DNA of 64,000 nt from Pseudomonadota bacterium (GCA_030549795.1 JAUQQO010000025.1:1-64000); one strand, 5' to 3'; positions 42,889 to 51,977 are shown, counted from the first letter of the stretch. Notes: generated by a model from the sequence alone, not told the origin. Translations and numbers: made by a program.

Positions 42889-43293
42889 TTAGGCGGTCTT
42901 GGGCGTCGCCGGCTTGTCGTACTTGATATACGCGAAGCGCAGATCGTTCTGCGGTGTTCCCTCAAGCGGCCCGCCCTCGAGCGCCGGCTGCCACATGATC
43001 ACCTCTTCGATCTTCTTGGCGAGCGCGAAGTCCTTATCCGTAATCCCTTTATGGTCGTGGGTCTTGAGCCGGACTTCCACCCACGCATAGGATGCGGTGA
43101 TGTCGGGGTGGTGCCAGGCCGCTTCGGCGAGATGGCCCACGGCGTTGATCACCATAAGCGTGCCCTTCCAGCTGTTGGTGCGGTAGGTGCGCCGGATCCA
43201 TCCCCCTTCCACCCGCCAATGCGGTAGCTCGCGCGCGAGCCGCTCGGCTGCTTCTTCGTCGCTGTAGACTTTGAGCTTTTGTCCTTCGGCCAT
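42889..43293 (-). CDS. Pterin-4a-carbinolamine dehydratase-like protein
   Basis: The 134-residue protein has the PCD/DCoH fold: ELPHWRVEGGWIRRTYRTNS, MVINAVGHLAEAAWHHPDIT and YAWVEVRLKTHDHKGITDKD. The histidine pair in AWHHPD and the later histidine in THDHKG are the active-site residues. A C-terminal extension of about 35 residues (IMWQPALEGGPLEGTPQNDL) distinguishes it from short PCD proteins. In an H4MPT island it may act on a pterin intermediate of the cofactor. ATG 43293 has AGAGGGG upstream. Confidence 0.83.
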   Translation of the reverse strand: MAEGQKLKVYSDEEAAERLARELPHWRVEGGWIRRTYRTNSWKGTLMVINAVGHLAEAAWHHPDITASYAWVEVRLKTHDHKGITDKDFALAKKIEEVIMWQPALEGGPLEGTPQNDLRFAYIKYDKPATPKTA

Positions 43294-43418
43294 GGTTTTT
43301 GTCCCCTCTTGCCCCAACCAGCCGATCTAGAGAGCCGGCGAAGGGGGGCAAGGCGCAGAAAAGTGGGTTTGCTCTTTGCCCGCAGCCGGGGTTAGACCGC
43401 TGCGCGGGAGGGAGACCG

Positions 43419-44408
43419 GTGGTGGAGGAGCGGATCGAACGGGTCCGGGTGCGCGCCCCGGCTCGGTTGCACTTCGGCTTCCTCGATCTCGCCCAAGGGC
43501 CCGGGCGTCGCTTCGGCAGCCTTGGTCTTGCGATCGAGGATATCGCCACCGAGGTGGAGCTGTGGTGCGGCAGCGAGGGCATCGAAGGACCAGAAGCGGA
43601 GCGCGCCGCGCGCCATCTCGCCCGGCTCAAGGCGGCCTGGGGGATCACAGAACCGGTGGCGGTCCGCATCCACGCGGCCATCCCGGCGCACGTCGGGCTC
43701 GGCTCCGGCACCCAGCTCGGCCTTGCGATCGGAGCTGGGCTTGCGCGCCTGTTCGCGCGCCCAGAGCCGCTTGAGGTGATCGCCGAGCTGCTCGAGCGCG
43801 GCGCGCGCTCGGCGATCGGGCTTGGTGCCTTCACTTTCGGTGGCTTTCTCGTCGACGGCGGCCGCGCGCCCAACGATACGCTGCCGCCTCCCATCGTTGC
43901 CCGCCTTCCCTTCCCCGAGGCCTGGCGGATCCTGCTTCTCTTCGATCCCACCTGTGTGGGCGTGCACGGTGCTGCCGAGCAACAGGCCTTTGCCCGGCTC
44001 ACCCCCGCTGTTGATCCCGAAGCTGCGGGACTTTGCCGACTCGTGCTCTTGCAGCTGTTGCCGGGGCTTGTGCGCGCCGAACTTGACCCTGTCGCGGAGG
44101 CGCTGCACGCGATCCAACGGGTCATGGGGGCGCGCTTTGCGGCCTTCCAAGGTGGGGAACGGTTCGCGAGCACAAGCGTAGCTGCAGCTCTCGACTGGTT
44201 GGCTGCTCGAGGTGTGCGCGGCTCTGGACAGACTTCCTGGGGCCCCACCGGCTGGGCGCTGTTCCCCGATCACGAATCGGCCGAAGCGGCGATGCACGCG
44301 CTTGCGCGGCACTTCGCCGATCGACCGTTGCGCTTTCAAATCGTCGCCGGCCGCAATCGGCCCGCGACGATGACCGTCTTGCCTACTCGCGGGAGAAAGG
44401 ATCCGTGA
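43419..44408 (+). CDS. Beta-ribofuranosylaminobenzene 5'-phosphate synthase
   Basis: The 329-residue protein resembles GHMP kinases and matches RFAP synthase: RVRAPARLHFGFLDLAQG at the start, the Gly-rich loop HVGLGSGTQLGLAIGAGLA, then IGLGAFTFGGFLVDGGR and GSGQTSWGPTGWALF near the end. It couples pABA to PRPP with loss of CO2, the first committed step of H4MPT synthesis, so it depends on the pabABC genes 7 kb away. GTG 43419 is preceded by GGGAGGGAG; the next codon is also GTG. It heads the mtdB-mch gene run. Confidence 0.88.
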   Translation: MVEERIERVRVRAPARLHFGFLDLAQGPGRRFGSLGLAIEDIATEVELWCGSEGIEGPEAERAARHLARLKAAWGITEPVAVRIHAAIPAHVGLGSGTQLGLAIGAGLARLFARPEPLEVIAELLERGARSAIGLGAFTFGGFLVDGGRAPNDTLPPPIVARLPFPEAWRILLLFDPTCVGVHGAAEQQAFARLTPAVDPEAAGLCRLVLLQLLPGLVRAELDPVAEALHAIQRVMGARFAAFQGGERFASTSVAAALDWLAARGVRGSGQTSWGPTGWALFPDHESAEAAMHALARHFADRPLRFQIVAGRNRPATMTVLPTRGRKDP

Positions 44409-45307
44409 ACAAGCTGGCGACGATTCTGCATTTCCTCACCCCGCTCAAGAACGTCAGTCCCTTCGACGTCAACATGGCCGCCGATGCCGGCTTCGATCAC
44501 ATCGTGCCCTATACCCAGGTGACGCTCGAGGAGATCCGCCCGCTCGTGCAAGACGCCATCTTCTCGCGCGCCCCCGCCCACGGCCGCGCCACCGCTATGC
44601 TGATCGGCGGGCGCGATCCGCTTTTGGCCCTCGATATGCTGGAAGCGGCGAAAGCCGCGATGCTGCCGCCGATGTTCGCCATCTCGGTGATGGCCGATCC
44701 TTCCGGTGCCTTCACCACCGCGGCGGCGATGATCGCCATGGTCGAAAAGACCTTGCGCGCGCATGGCCTCGAGCTCGCCGATCGGCGCCTTTTGGTGTTC
44801 GGAGCAACCGGGCCGGTAGGCCGCATCGCCGGCCTTATGGCGGCTCTGGCCGGAGCGCGCGTGACGCTCGTCGGCCACGACGGACCGACCCGCGTCCGCC
44901 AGGCAGCGGGTGAGCTCGGCGGACGCTTCAACGTGTGGCTCGAGGGTGCCGACGGCTCGGATTCCGAGAAGAAAAAGGCGCTGCTCGCGGAAGCCGAGAT
45001 CGTGCTCGCCGCCGGCAAGGCCGGGGTGCGAGTGCTGGAAGCCGCCGAACTCGCCGCCGCGCGTGCGCTGCGCATCGCCGTCGACGTCAACGCCGTGCCG
45101 CCTTCGGGCATCGAGGGCCTCGCACCGACCGACGCGGGCAAGCCACTCGCTGGGACAGAAGCGGTAGGCATCGGTGCGCTCGCGGTAGGCCAGCTCAAGT
45201 TCAAAACCGAACATGCGCTTTTAGCCTCGATGCGCGATGCCGAGCCGCGCCGGTTCATCGGCATTGAAGAGACGCTCGCTGAGGCCCGCGCTCTGGCCGC
45301 CGGTTGA
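44405..45307 (+). CDS. mtdB: NAD(P)-dependent methylene-H4MPT dehydrogenase
   Basis: The 300-residue enzyme oxidises methylene-H4MPT to methenyl-H4MPT. The N-terminus ILHFLTPLKNVSPFDVNMA, the segment YTQVTLEEIRPLVQDAIFSR, the nucleotide motif VFGATGPVGRIAG, and AVDVNAVPPSGIEGL with FKTEHALL near the end are characteristic of MtdB. GTG 44405 overlaps the stop of the RFAP synthase gene by four bases (GTGA). It acts between Fae and Mch in formaldehyde oxidation. Confidence 0.93.
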   Translation: MNKLATILHFLTPLKNVSPFDVNMAADAGFDHIVPYTQVTLEEIRPLVQDAIFSRAPAHGRATAMLIGGRDPLLALDMLEAAKAAMLPPMFAISVMADPSGAFTTAAAMIAMVEKTLRAHGLELADRRLLVFGATGPVGRIAGLMAALAGARVTLVGHDGPTRVRQAAGELGGRFNVWLEGADGSDSEKKKALLAEAEIVLAAGKAGVRVLEAAELAAARALRIAVDVNAVPPSGIEGLAPTDAGKPLAGTEAVGIGALAVGQLKFKTEHALLASMRDAEPRRFIGIEETLAEARALAAG

Positions 45308-45319
45308 GGATCGAAGGGC

Positions 45320-46483
45320 GTGGATCTTCTACCGGCCGGGAAAGCGATCCTGATCGTGGCGCTTTGCGGCCGCGCCCTCGCGCAATCGGCAAGGCGGGCC
45401 GGTTTTGCCCCCATCGTGCTCGACCGCTTTGCGGATCTCGACACCCGTGCGGTGGCGGCGTGCGCACTTAAGATCCCACCCGGCCGCACGGGGCCTTTGG
45501 CCTCGCAGGCTCTTCTGCGCGCAGCGCGCACCCTCGCCCCGCCGCCCATCCCGCTTTTGGTCGGCGGTGGTCTCGAGGGACGGCTTGCGGTGCTCGCTGC
45601 GCTCGCCCGCGGCCGCGAGCTTCTGGGCAATCCGCCCGAGATCGTGGCGCGCGCCGTCGATCCCTTCGCGCTGCAAGACCTCTGCCGGGCGCTTGCGGTC
45701 CCCTTCCCGGAAACCCGCGCCGATCTTCCACCTGAGCGCAGCGGATGGCTCATCAAGCGCCGCGGAGCCGGCGGCGGCTGGCACGTGCGCCCCGCGGAAA
45801 CGGTCGCCCGCCTGCACCCGCGCGATTATGTCCAAAAGCGCGTCCCGGGCCGGCCGGTCTCGGTCCTGCTCTTAGGCGACGGCAGCCGCAGCCGCGCTCT
45901 GCTCGCAAGCGAACAGTGGAACACCGGCACCCCGCCCCACTTTAAAGGCGTGCTCGCCCCTGCTCCCTTGCCGCCTGGGCAGGTGCAGAACCTTGCGCGG
46001 GCCGCTGCGGCGGTCGGCACCGCCTTGGCGCTTCGCGGCCTTGCGAGTGCCGATTTCCTGCTCGCCGACGACGGGCAGTTCCATCTCCTCGAGATCAACC
46101 CGCGGCCCGGCGGTTCACTCGAGGCGGCCGAACGCGCGCTCGGCGTCAATCTCGTCCAACTCCACTGCGCCGGATGCCGCGGACGGTTGCCGCCGACCCC
46201 ACCCGAGCCCGAAGCCGGCTTCGCCGGCACGGCGATCGTGCGCGCCGATCGCGATCTCGTGGTTCCGGAGGGGTTCGACTGGCCCGAATGGGCGGGGGAC
46301 CGGACGCCGCCGGGGGCAAGGGTGCGCAAGGGACAGCCGCTCGCCACGGTGCGGGCGCAAGCCGCCGAGGCAGACGTGGTGCGGGCCTTGCTCGTTGAGC
46401 GCGAACGGCTCTTGCTCGCGCAGCTCGAGCCGACGCCGGTTCGGCGGCGCAGGGAAGCGAGGATGGAGGGGGTAGGCCCATGA
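45320..46483 (+). CDS. ATP-grasp protein of the H4MPT island
   Basis: The 387-residue protein has an N-terminal Rossmann-like part (ILIVALCGRALAQSARRAGF), an ATP-grasp centre (GWLIKRRGAGGGWHV, FLLADDGQFHLLEINPRPGG with the metal-binding E-x-N) and a small C-terminal barrel. Homologues lie between mtdB and mch in methylotroph gene clusters. Methanofuran synthesis needs a tyramine-glutamate ligase (MfnD) of ATP-grasp type, so that role is plausible but not shown. GTG 45320 is 12 bases after mtdB, and the stop overlaps mch (ATGA). Confidence 0.82.
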   Translation: MDLLPAGKAILIVALCGRALAQSARRAGFAPIVLDRFADLDTRAVAACALKIPPGRTGPLASQALLRAARTLAPPPIPLLVGGGLEGRLAVLAALARGRELLGNPPEIVARAVDPFALQDLCRALAVPFPETRADLPPERSGWLIKRRGAGGGWHVRPAETVARLHPRDYVQKRVPGRPVSVLLLGDGSRSRALLASEQWNTGTPPHFKGVLAPAPLPPGQVQNLARAAAAVGTALALRGLASADFLLADDGQFHLLEINPRPGGSLEAAERALGVNLVQLHCAGCRGRLPPTPPEPEAGFAGTAIVRADRDLVVPEGFDWPEWAGDRTPPGARVRKGQPLATVRAQAAEADVVRALLVERERLLLAQLEPTPVRRRREARMEGVGP

Positions 46484-47475
46484 CGCCCACAACCGCCACC
46501 CGAAGGCCCGATTGGCCTTCGCTTGCCGCCCGTGCCGACCAGCTCGCCCGCGCGCTCGAAGCCGAAGCGCCCTGGCTCGGCCTTGCGGTGCGGCGGACAG
46601 AAGCCGGGGCCACTCTCATCGATGCCGGAATCGCCGCCCGCGGCGGTCTCGAAGCCGGCAGGCGCATCGCCGAACTGTGCATGGGCGGGATCGGCTGGGT
46701 CGGCTTTGCGAGCGAGAGCCGCTTTGCCGGCGTTTCTTTCCGGATCGAGGTGCGCACCGCCGATCCGGTTCTCGCTTGCCTTTTAAGCCAATATGCCGGC
46801 TGGAGTTTGAGCTGGGGGGAAGGCAAGAGTGCCTTTCGCGCCATGGCCTCGGGCCCCGGGCGGGCGCGGGCGGCCAAAGAACCGCTCTTTGCCGAGCTCG
46901 GCTTTCGCGACGATGAAGCGCAGAGCGCTTGGTTCGTCCTCGAAACCGAGCGCGAGCCGCCTGAAGCGCTCATCGCCAAGGTAGCCGCCGATTGTGACCT
47001 GCCGCCTTCCGCCCTCGGCTTCGTGCTCACGCCCACCACGAGCCTTGCCGGCACCGTGCAGATCGTCGCCCGAGTACTCGAGGTCGCCCTCCACAAGGCC
47101 CATGCGCTCGGCTTTCCGCTCGAACGGATCAAAGACGGCCTCGGCTCCGCCCCGCTCCCTCCGCCCGCACCCGATTTCCTCACCGCCATGGGGCGGACCA
47201 ACGATGCCGTACTCTTTGGCGGTGAAGTCCAGCTCTTCGTCGATGGCCCCGAAGAGGAAGCGGCCGAGCTCGCCCGCAAGCTCCCGAGCTCTGCCTCGCG
47301 CGACTACGGCCGCCCCTTCGCCGAACTCTTCGCCGAAGCCGGCTACGACTTCTACAAAATCGATCCGATGCTCTTCAGCCCGGCGCGGGTGACGGTCACA
47401 GCGCTCGCAAGTGGCCGCAGCTTCACGGTCGGTTCCCTCGCCCCCGAGCTCCTTGCCCGTTCCTTCGGCTCGTGA
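46480..47475 (+). CDS. mch: Methenyl-H4MPT cyclohydrolase
   Basis: The 331-residue enzyme hydrolyses methenyl-H4MPT to formyl-H4MPT. AELCMGGIGWVGFASESRFA, RTADPVLACLLSQYAGWSLS, FRAMASGPGRARA, FVLTPTTSLAGTVQIVARVL and YDFYKIDPMLFSPARV match Mch throughout. The active-site loop has MASGPGRA where most have MGSGPARA. The length is normal. It is coupled to the upstream ATP-grasp gene by a four-base overlap. Confidence 0.94.
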   Translation: MTPTTATRRPDWPSLAARADQLARALEAEAPWLGLAVRRTEAGATLIDAGIAARGGLEAGRRIAELCMGGIGWVGFASESRFAGVSFRIEVRTADPVLACLLSQYAGWSLSWGEGKSAFRAMASGPGRARAAKEPLFAELGFRDDEAQSAWFVLETEREPPEALIAKVAADCDLPPSALGFVLTPTTSLAGTVQIVARVLEVALHKAHALGFPLERIKDGLGSAPLPPPAPDFLTAMGRTNDAVLFGGEVQLFVDGPEEEAAELARKLPSSASRDYGRPFAELFAEAGYDFYKIDPMLFSPARVTVTALASGRSFTVGSLAPELLARSFGS

Positions 47476-47493
47476 GCCGGCAAGGGTGGAGCC

Positions 47494-48390
47494 GTGCGGG
47501 AACGCGGCGACGGCGCGCAGCTGCTTGTGCTCGGTGCCGGCGGCTGGCACTGGGAACGGCTGGCGCGCGCCGCCGCCAAACTCGCCCTTCCCTTGCGGCG
47601 GCTCGGCTTCGCCGCACTCCGCTTCGACGGCACCGCCCGCTTTGGCTTGCGCTTGGGAGAGAGCGAGGAGCTGCCCGGTGCCGTGCTCGTCCGCTTCATC
47701 CCCGGCGGCAGTTTCGAGCAGGTCACCCGCCGGCTCGGGATCTTGCACGCGCTCGAAGCCCTCGATGTGCCGGTGATCAACTCACCTACCGCCATCGAGC
47801 GCTGTGTCGACAAGTCCCAGACCAGCTTTCGGCTCGCGCGCGCCGGCCTGCCCACTCCAGTGAGCTGGACGGTCGAGCGGTGGGACGAAGCACGGGCGAT
47901 CCTCGAAGCGGAGACGAAAGCCGGCTGCGAGCTCGTCTTCAAACCCCTCTTCGGCGCCCAGGGCAAAGGTCTTAAGCGTGTGCGCACCCCGGCCGATCTG
48001 CCAAGCGAAGAGGAAAGCGCGGGCGTGTGGTACCTGCAGCGCTACGTGCTGCCCGAGGGCGGCGACCGTGACTTTCGCGTCTTCGTGGTCGACGGTGAGC
48101 CCATAGCGGCGATGGCGCGCCGAGGATCGAGTTGGATCACCAACGTCCACCAAGGCGGCCACCCCGAGCCGGTGGCCTGCAGCGATGCCCTGGGGGCGCT
48201 CGCTGTTGCCGCCGCGGCAGCAGTGGGGGCCTTCTATGCCGGGGTCGACATCCTCGAGGAGCGCGGCACGGGACGGTTGTTCGTGCTCGAGGTCAACAGC
48301 CAACCCGCTTGGCAAGGGCTGCAGGCGGTCACCCCGTTCGAGATCGCTGACGTGCTCTTAGCTGCGATCCTCCGCCGGATGCGCCGATGA
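47494..48390 (+). CDS. RimK-like ATP-grasp glutamate ligase
   Basis: The 298-residue protein has a RimK-type ATP-grasp fold: PVINSPTAIERCVDKSQTSF, LVFKPLFGAQGKGLKRV, WYLQRYVLPEGGDRDFRVFV, and the metal-binding end FVLEVNSQPAWQGLQ. Related proteins ligate glutamate to H4MPT (MptN) or to coenzyme F420. In this run a role in glutamylating H4MPT or methanofuran is likely. GTG 47494 is used. The stop overlaps the next start by four bases. Confidence 0.83.
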   Translation: MRERGDGAQLLVLGAGGWHWERLARAAAKLALPLRRLGFAALRFDGTARFGLRLGESEELPGAVLVRFIPGGSFEQVTRRLGILHALEALDVPVINSPTAIERCVDKSQTSFRLARAGLPTPVSWTVERWDEARAILEAETKAGCELVFKPLFGAQGKGLKRVRTPADLPSEEESAGVWYLQRYVLPEGGDRDFRVFVVDGEPIAAMARRGSSWITNVHQGGHPEPVACSDALGALAVAAAAAVGAFYAGVDILEERGTGRLFVLEVNSQPAWQGLQAVTPFEIADVLLAAILRRMRR

Positions 48391-49238
48391 GCCCAAAGCG
48401 CATCGCCGAGCTCTTTGTGCGCGCCTGCCTTGCCGAGCTCGCGGCTTTAAAACCCGGCAATGTGCACCGCTTCGCCGCAGGCCACGGGCTTAACGTCGCG
48501 GATTTCATCGCAAGCGCCCGCGCTGCGGCACCCGCGCTCGCGCGCTCCGGTGCTCGGTTGGGGGAGCGGATCTATGAGGCGGTGGCGGCAACGCGCGCTG
48601 TTGTGGGCACCAACACCAACCTCGGCATCATCCTTTTGTGCGCGCCCTTGGCGATGGCGGCCGAACGGCCGCAACGGTTGCGCGCAGCCGTTGACGCCGT
48701 GCTCGCGCAAACCGACCATGCGGATGCCCGGGCCGTCTATGCCGCCATCCGCCTTGCCGCCCCAGGCGGGCTCGGGCGGGTCGAAGAAGCCGATGTGGCC
48801 GAAGAACCCTCGGTGTCGCTTCTCGAGGCGATGCGCTTGGCGCAAGCGCGTGACCGCATCGCCTGGAACTGGACGCACGGGTTCGCCGATCTGTTCACCA
48901 CCGGTGCACCCCTCATCGCCGCTTTGCGCGCCCGCGGTTTCCCGTACCGCTGGGTGCTCAGCGCTGTGCACCTGCACTTTCTCGCCCACATCCCCGACAG
49001 CCATGTGGCGCGCAAGTTCGGAACGGCGGTAGCCGAGGCGCTCGCAGCCGAAGCCCGCTCTTATGCGCAGCGTCTTCTCACCGCCTCGCAGCCGCAGGCA
49101 CTCACCTGCGCGCTCTTGGCCTTCGATGCGGCGCTTAAAGCGCGCGGGATCAACCCCGGGACGACGGCGGATCTGGTCGTGGGCTCGCTCTTTGCCCGAT
49201 TGCTCTTGCGGGCGCGCGCAATGACGCGTTCGCACTAG
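48387..49238 (+). CDS. CitG/MdcB-like triphosphoribosyl-dephospho-CoA synthase family protein
   Basis: The 283-residue helical protein has the CitG signature [19 protein letters not shown], then [17 protein letters not shown] and [20 protein letters not shown]. Classical CitG makes the citrate-lyase prosthetic group, but no citrate or malonate decarboxylase genes are near. Members with this sequence type recur in H4MPT islands, where the reaction is unknown; transfer of a ribosyl-phosphate or nucleotide group to a cofactor precursor is a reasonable inference. The ATG overlaps the stop of the RimK-like gene. Confidence 0.82.
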   Translation: MSPKRIAELFVRACLAELAALKPGNVHRFAAGHGLNVADFIASARAAAPALARSGARLGERIYEAVAATRAVVGTNTNLGIILLCAPLAMAAERPQRLRAAVDAVLAQTDHADARAVYAAIRLAAPGGLGRVEEADVAEEPSVSLLEAMRLAQARDRIAWNWTHGFADLFTTGAPLIAALRARGFPYRWVLSAVHLHFLAHIPDSHVARKFGTAVAEALAAEARSYAQRLLTASQPQALTCALLAFDAALKARGINPGTTADLVVGSLFARLLLRARAMTRSH

Positions 49239-49356
49239 CGAGGGAAGATTCGCATCGGCTGCATCGATTGCCGTCCTTGGCGAGGATTGCTCAGACCAAA
49301 TCCGTCCCTTATCAGCCGATTCGTTTCGAGGTCCCAACCCCAGGGGGAGGCTTTCC

Positions 49357-49866
49357 ATGCCCAAGATCGATCGGATGCTGGTTGGCGAGGCGCTCGTGGG
49401 CGAGGGCAACGAGGTCGCGCACATCGACCTCATCATCGGCCCGCGCGGCACACCGGCCGAGACCGCCTTCGCCTTGACCCTGACCAATCAGAAAGAGGGC
49501 GTGAACGCGCTCTTGGCGGTGCTCGAGCCCAACCTCATGGTCAAGCCCGCCACCGTCATGTTCAACAAGGTCACGATCAAGAACGCCAAACAGGCGACCC
49601 AGATGTTCGGCCCGGCCCAGCGGGCAGTGGCGCTTGCGGTTGCCGATTGCGTCGCCGAAGGCACCATCCCCGAAGAAGAATGCGATGATCTCTTCATCTC
49701 GGTGGGTGTGTTCATCCACTGGGAGGCGCAAGACGACAAGAAGATCCAGCAGTACAATTACGAAGCCACCAAGCTCGCGATCGAGCGCGCGGTGGCCGGC
49801 CTGCCGCGTGCCCGCACCATGCTCGCGCGGAAAGACAAGACCAAGCATCCCTTCGGCGCCGATTGA
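49357..49866 (+). CDS. fae: Formaldehyde-activating enzyme
   Basis: The 169-residue enzyme condenses formaldehyde with H4MPT to methylene-H4[23 protein letters not shown] with the active-site histidine, [40 protein letters not shown] and the end [13 protein letters not shown] match Fae along its whole length. ATG 49357 has GGGGGAGG upstream and a 118-base gap separates it from the preceding gene, so it may have its own promoter, as expected for a highly expressed enzyme. The stop codon is followed by a long in-frame open extension. Confidence 0.95.
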   Translation: MPKIDRMLVGEALVGEGNEVAHIDLIIGPRGTPAETAFALTLTNQKEGVNALLAVLEPNLMVKPATVMFNKVTIKNAKQATQMFGPAQRAVALAVADCVAEGTIPEEECDDLFISVGVFIHWEAQDDKKIQQYNYEATKLAIERAVAGLPRARTMLARKDKTKHPFGAD

Positions 49867-50115
49867 AAGGAACCAGCGGCCCCACCTGCGCCGGTCGGTG
49901 CGGGAAGAGCGGAACGGGCGGAATCTCCTCGGCCGCCTCCGCCGCCCCCCGAGCCTCCAGCCCCGCTCCGCCCTTCTCCCCCGCAAGCCACACCACTAGC
50001 GGGGGAGATCCCACGGGAGCCCGAGGCTCCGGTCCGGCCGGCGGGACCAACGGCTCCAGCGAGCACGGGCTGGTGGGAGACCCTGCTCCGCTTGATCGGC
50101 CTCAAGCGCAGCTGA
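49867..50115 (+). other. In-frame Pro/Ala-rich open extension after the fae stop
   Basis: Directly after the fae TGA the same frame stays open for 82 codons to TGA 50113-50115. It encodes a Pro/Ala-rich stretch (for example SPRPPPPPPEPPAPLRPSPP) ending in ASTGWWETLLRLIGLKRS, an amphipathic-looking tail. No in-frame start codon lies near its beginning, so it could only be expressed by readthrough or as part of a decayed gene. In GC-rich DNA such open stretches also occur by chance. Confidence 0.35.
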
Positions 50116-50119
50116 AGCC

Positions 50120-50149
50120 AAAAGGGCGTCGGAGCTATCTCCGACGCCC
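50120..50149 (-). terminator. Terminator of the HisA-like gene, possibly bidirectional
   Basis: A perfect 11-bp stem (50124-50134 with 50139-50149, loop CTAT) lies between convergent genes. Read on the minus strand it is followed by four T residues, placing it 18 bases after the HisA-like stop. On the plus strand it could also stop fae transcripts, though without a T-tract. Confidence 0.75.
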
Positions 50150-50167
50150 GTCCTCATGAGCGGCACT

Positions 50168-50893
50168 TCAGACGACGGGCTCGGCCAGGCGCAGGAGCTC
50201 GGTGCGACCGATCTGCCCCTCGTGCAGCGCCGTGGCGACGAGCGCCCCGGCGATCCCGGCGTGCTTTAAGGCGAGCAGATCGTCGACATCGCGCACCCCA
50301 CCCGCCGCCCAGATCCGCCGCCTCGGCCCCGCTGCGCAGCGCACCGCCTCGAGCCGAGCACGATCCGGTCCCGCTTTGCTCCCCACCCGCGCGAGCGTCA
50401 TGACGATCACGTCGTCCGGCCACAGTTCCGGACAGTCGCGCAGACCCGCCGGGTCGAGAGGCTCCTCGCCGCGCCAGTCGAGCGAGAGCAGGATGCGATC
50501 CGCAGCCCAAGTGAGGGCATAGGCGAGAAGCTCGGGACCGGTCTGGCTCTCGCTACCGAGTACCGCCCGCACCCGCGGCAGGGCCAAGAGGGCCTTAAGC
50601 TCGACGCGCGTTTTGATCCCGGCGTCGACCCAAAAGGTCAAGGACGAAAACCGCGCCACGAGTGCTGCGATCAGCGCTCGGTGATCGCCGCGCCCCTCGA
50701 TCGCATCGAGATCTGCGAGGTAGAGAGCGGGAAACGGATAGAGCGCGCACAGGGCCTCCACGACCGCTGCGGGCTCGGCGGAATCGACGAGACACGAACC
50801 GGTAAGCGGATGGTAGTGGGTGCGCGCGCCTAAGCGCGCGTGGACCACAAGCCCCTCTTTGAGGTCGAGGACGGGAACGACGGTGAAGGACAC
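50168..50893 (-). CDS. HisA/HisF-like TIM-barrel protein of the H4MPT island
   Basis: The 241-residue protein resembles HisA: TVVPVLDLKEGLVVHARLGA, LYLADLDAIEGRGDHRALIA, FWVDAGIKTRVELKALL, VLGSESQTGPELLA, LSLDWRGEEPLDP and WAAGGVRDVDDLLALKHAG. No histidine genes are near, and proteins of this type recur in H4MPT/methanofuran clusters, so it probably acts on a cofactor intermediate instead of ProFAR. GTG 50893 is the best start; it overlaps the start of the divergent gene by 11 bases. Confidence 0.8.
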   Translation of the reverse strand: MSFTVVPVLDLKEGLVVHARLGARTHYHPLTGSCLVDSAEPAAVVEALCALYPFPALYLADLDAIEGRGDHRALIAALVARFSSLTFWVDAGIKTRVELKALLALPRVRAVLGSESQTGPELLAYALTWAADRILLSLDWRGEEPLDPAGLRDCPELWPDDVIVMTLARVGSKAGPDRARLEAVRCAAGPRRRIWAAGGVRDVDDLLALKHAGIAGALVATALHEGQIGRTELLRLAEPVV

Positions 50894-51977
50894 GACGCTC
50901 GCTCTCCTGGAAGCCTCCGCCGCCCCCGTGTGCTTGGGCTTGGATGTGGGCGGCGCACATCTCAAGGCTGCGCTTGTCGTCGGCAATGCGCCACAGGCGA
51001 TCCGCGAAGCCGCCTGTCCGCTCTGGAAAGGGCTCGATCGGCTCGAGGCGGCCTTCGCCGAAGCGCTCGCCGGCTGGCCACCGCCTCAAGAGGTGGCACT
51101 CACGATGACAGGCGAACTCGTCGATCTCTTTCCCGATCGGACGACGGGCGTGGTGCGGCTGCTCGCGGAAGTGGCGGCGCGCTTTCCCGAAGCGAAGCTG
51201 CGCATTTGGAGTATCCGCGGCTTTCTCGACCGTGCGGCGGCAGCTGCCGATCCCCTCGCGGTCGCCTCGGCGAACTGGCTTGCCACCGCCGAACTCCTCG
51301 CCCGTTTGCTTCCCGCCGGGATCCTCGTCGATGTCGGCAGCACCACAACCGACCTCGTCCCCTTCGCCGACGGCCGTGTCCGTGCCCGCGGCCGCGACGA
51401 TGCCGAACGGCTGGCCGAAGGCGAACTCGTCTATCAGGGTGTGGTACGCACCCCGCTCATGGCGCTTGCTGAGCGCGTTCCCTTCCGCGGCCGGCTCACC
51501 GGCGTGATGGCCGAATATTTCGCGACCACGGCCGATGTCTTCCGGCTGTTGGGGCAACTCGAGGAGGAGTTCGACCGCCATCCCGCCGCCGACGGCGGCC
51601 CCAAAACCCTCGAGGGCAGCGCGCGGCGGCTGTTGCGCATGGTCGGCATCGATCTCGGTGCGGCCGCGCTCGCCGAGGCCCGCGCCCTTGCCGCGCTCTT
51701 CGCCGAAGCGCAGCTGCGGCGCATCGCCGATGCCTTGGCCCTTGTGCTCTCGCGCTTCGCGCTGCCGGCCGATGCCCCCCTCATCGCCGCCGGCTGCGGA
51801 GCGTTCTTGGTACCCGAGCTCGCCCGCCGCAGCGGACGGCCAAGCCTCGATTTCGCCGCGCTTCTCGGTCTCGAGGGGACGAAGGCCCGCTGGGCGCGGG
51901 TCTGTGCCCCTGCCCTCGCCGTAGCACTCCTCGCGCCAAACGCTGCGGCTAAAGGAGATGCAGGTGTCTTCAGCTGA
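50883..51977 (+). CDS. Hydantoinase/oxoprolinase-like H4MPT-linked protein (MfnF-like)
   Basis: The 364-residue protein has an ASKHA-type fold: CLGLDVGGAHLKAALVVGNA, ALTMTGELVDLFPDRTTGVV, the second phosphate loop GILVDVGSTTTDLVPF, then LVYQGVVRTPLMALAERVPF and LIAAGCGAFLVPELARRSG. It matches the group described as H4MPT-linked C1-transfer pathway proteins. A related archaeal enzyme, MfnF, joins the furan and tyramine halves of methanofuran, so that role is suggested. GTG 50883 is used. The 3' end overlaps mfnB by eight bases. Confidence 0.8.
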   Translation: MKDTTLALLEASAAPVCLGLDVGGAHLKAALVVGNAPQAIREAACPLWKGLDRLEAAFAEALAGWPPPQEVALTMTGELVDLFPDRTTGVVRLLAEVAARFPEAKLRIWSIRGFLDRAAAAADPLAVASANWLATAELLARLLPAGILVDVGSTTTDLVPFADGRVRARGRDDAERLAEGELVYQGVVRTPLMALAERVPFRGRLTGVMAEYFATTADVFRLLGQLEEEFDRHPAADGGPKTLEGSARRLLRMVGIDLGAAALAEARALAALFAEAQLRRIADALALVLSRFALPADAPLIAAGCGAFLVPELARRSGRPSLDFAALLGLEGTKARWARVCAPALAVALLAPNAAAKGDAGVFS

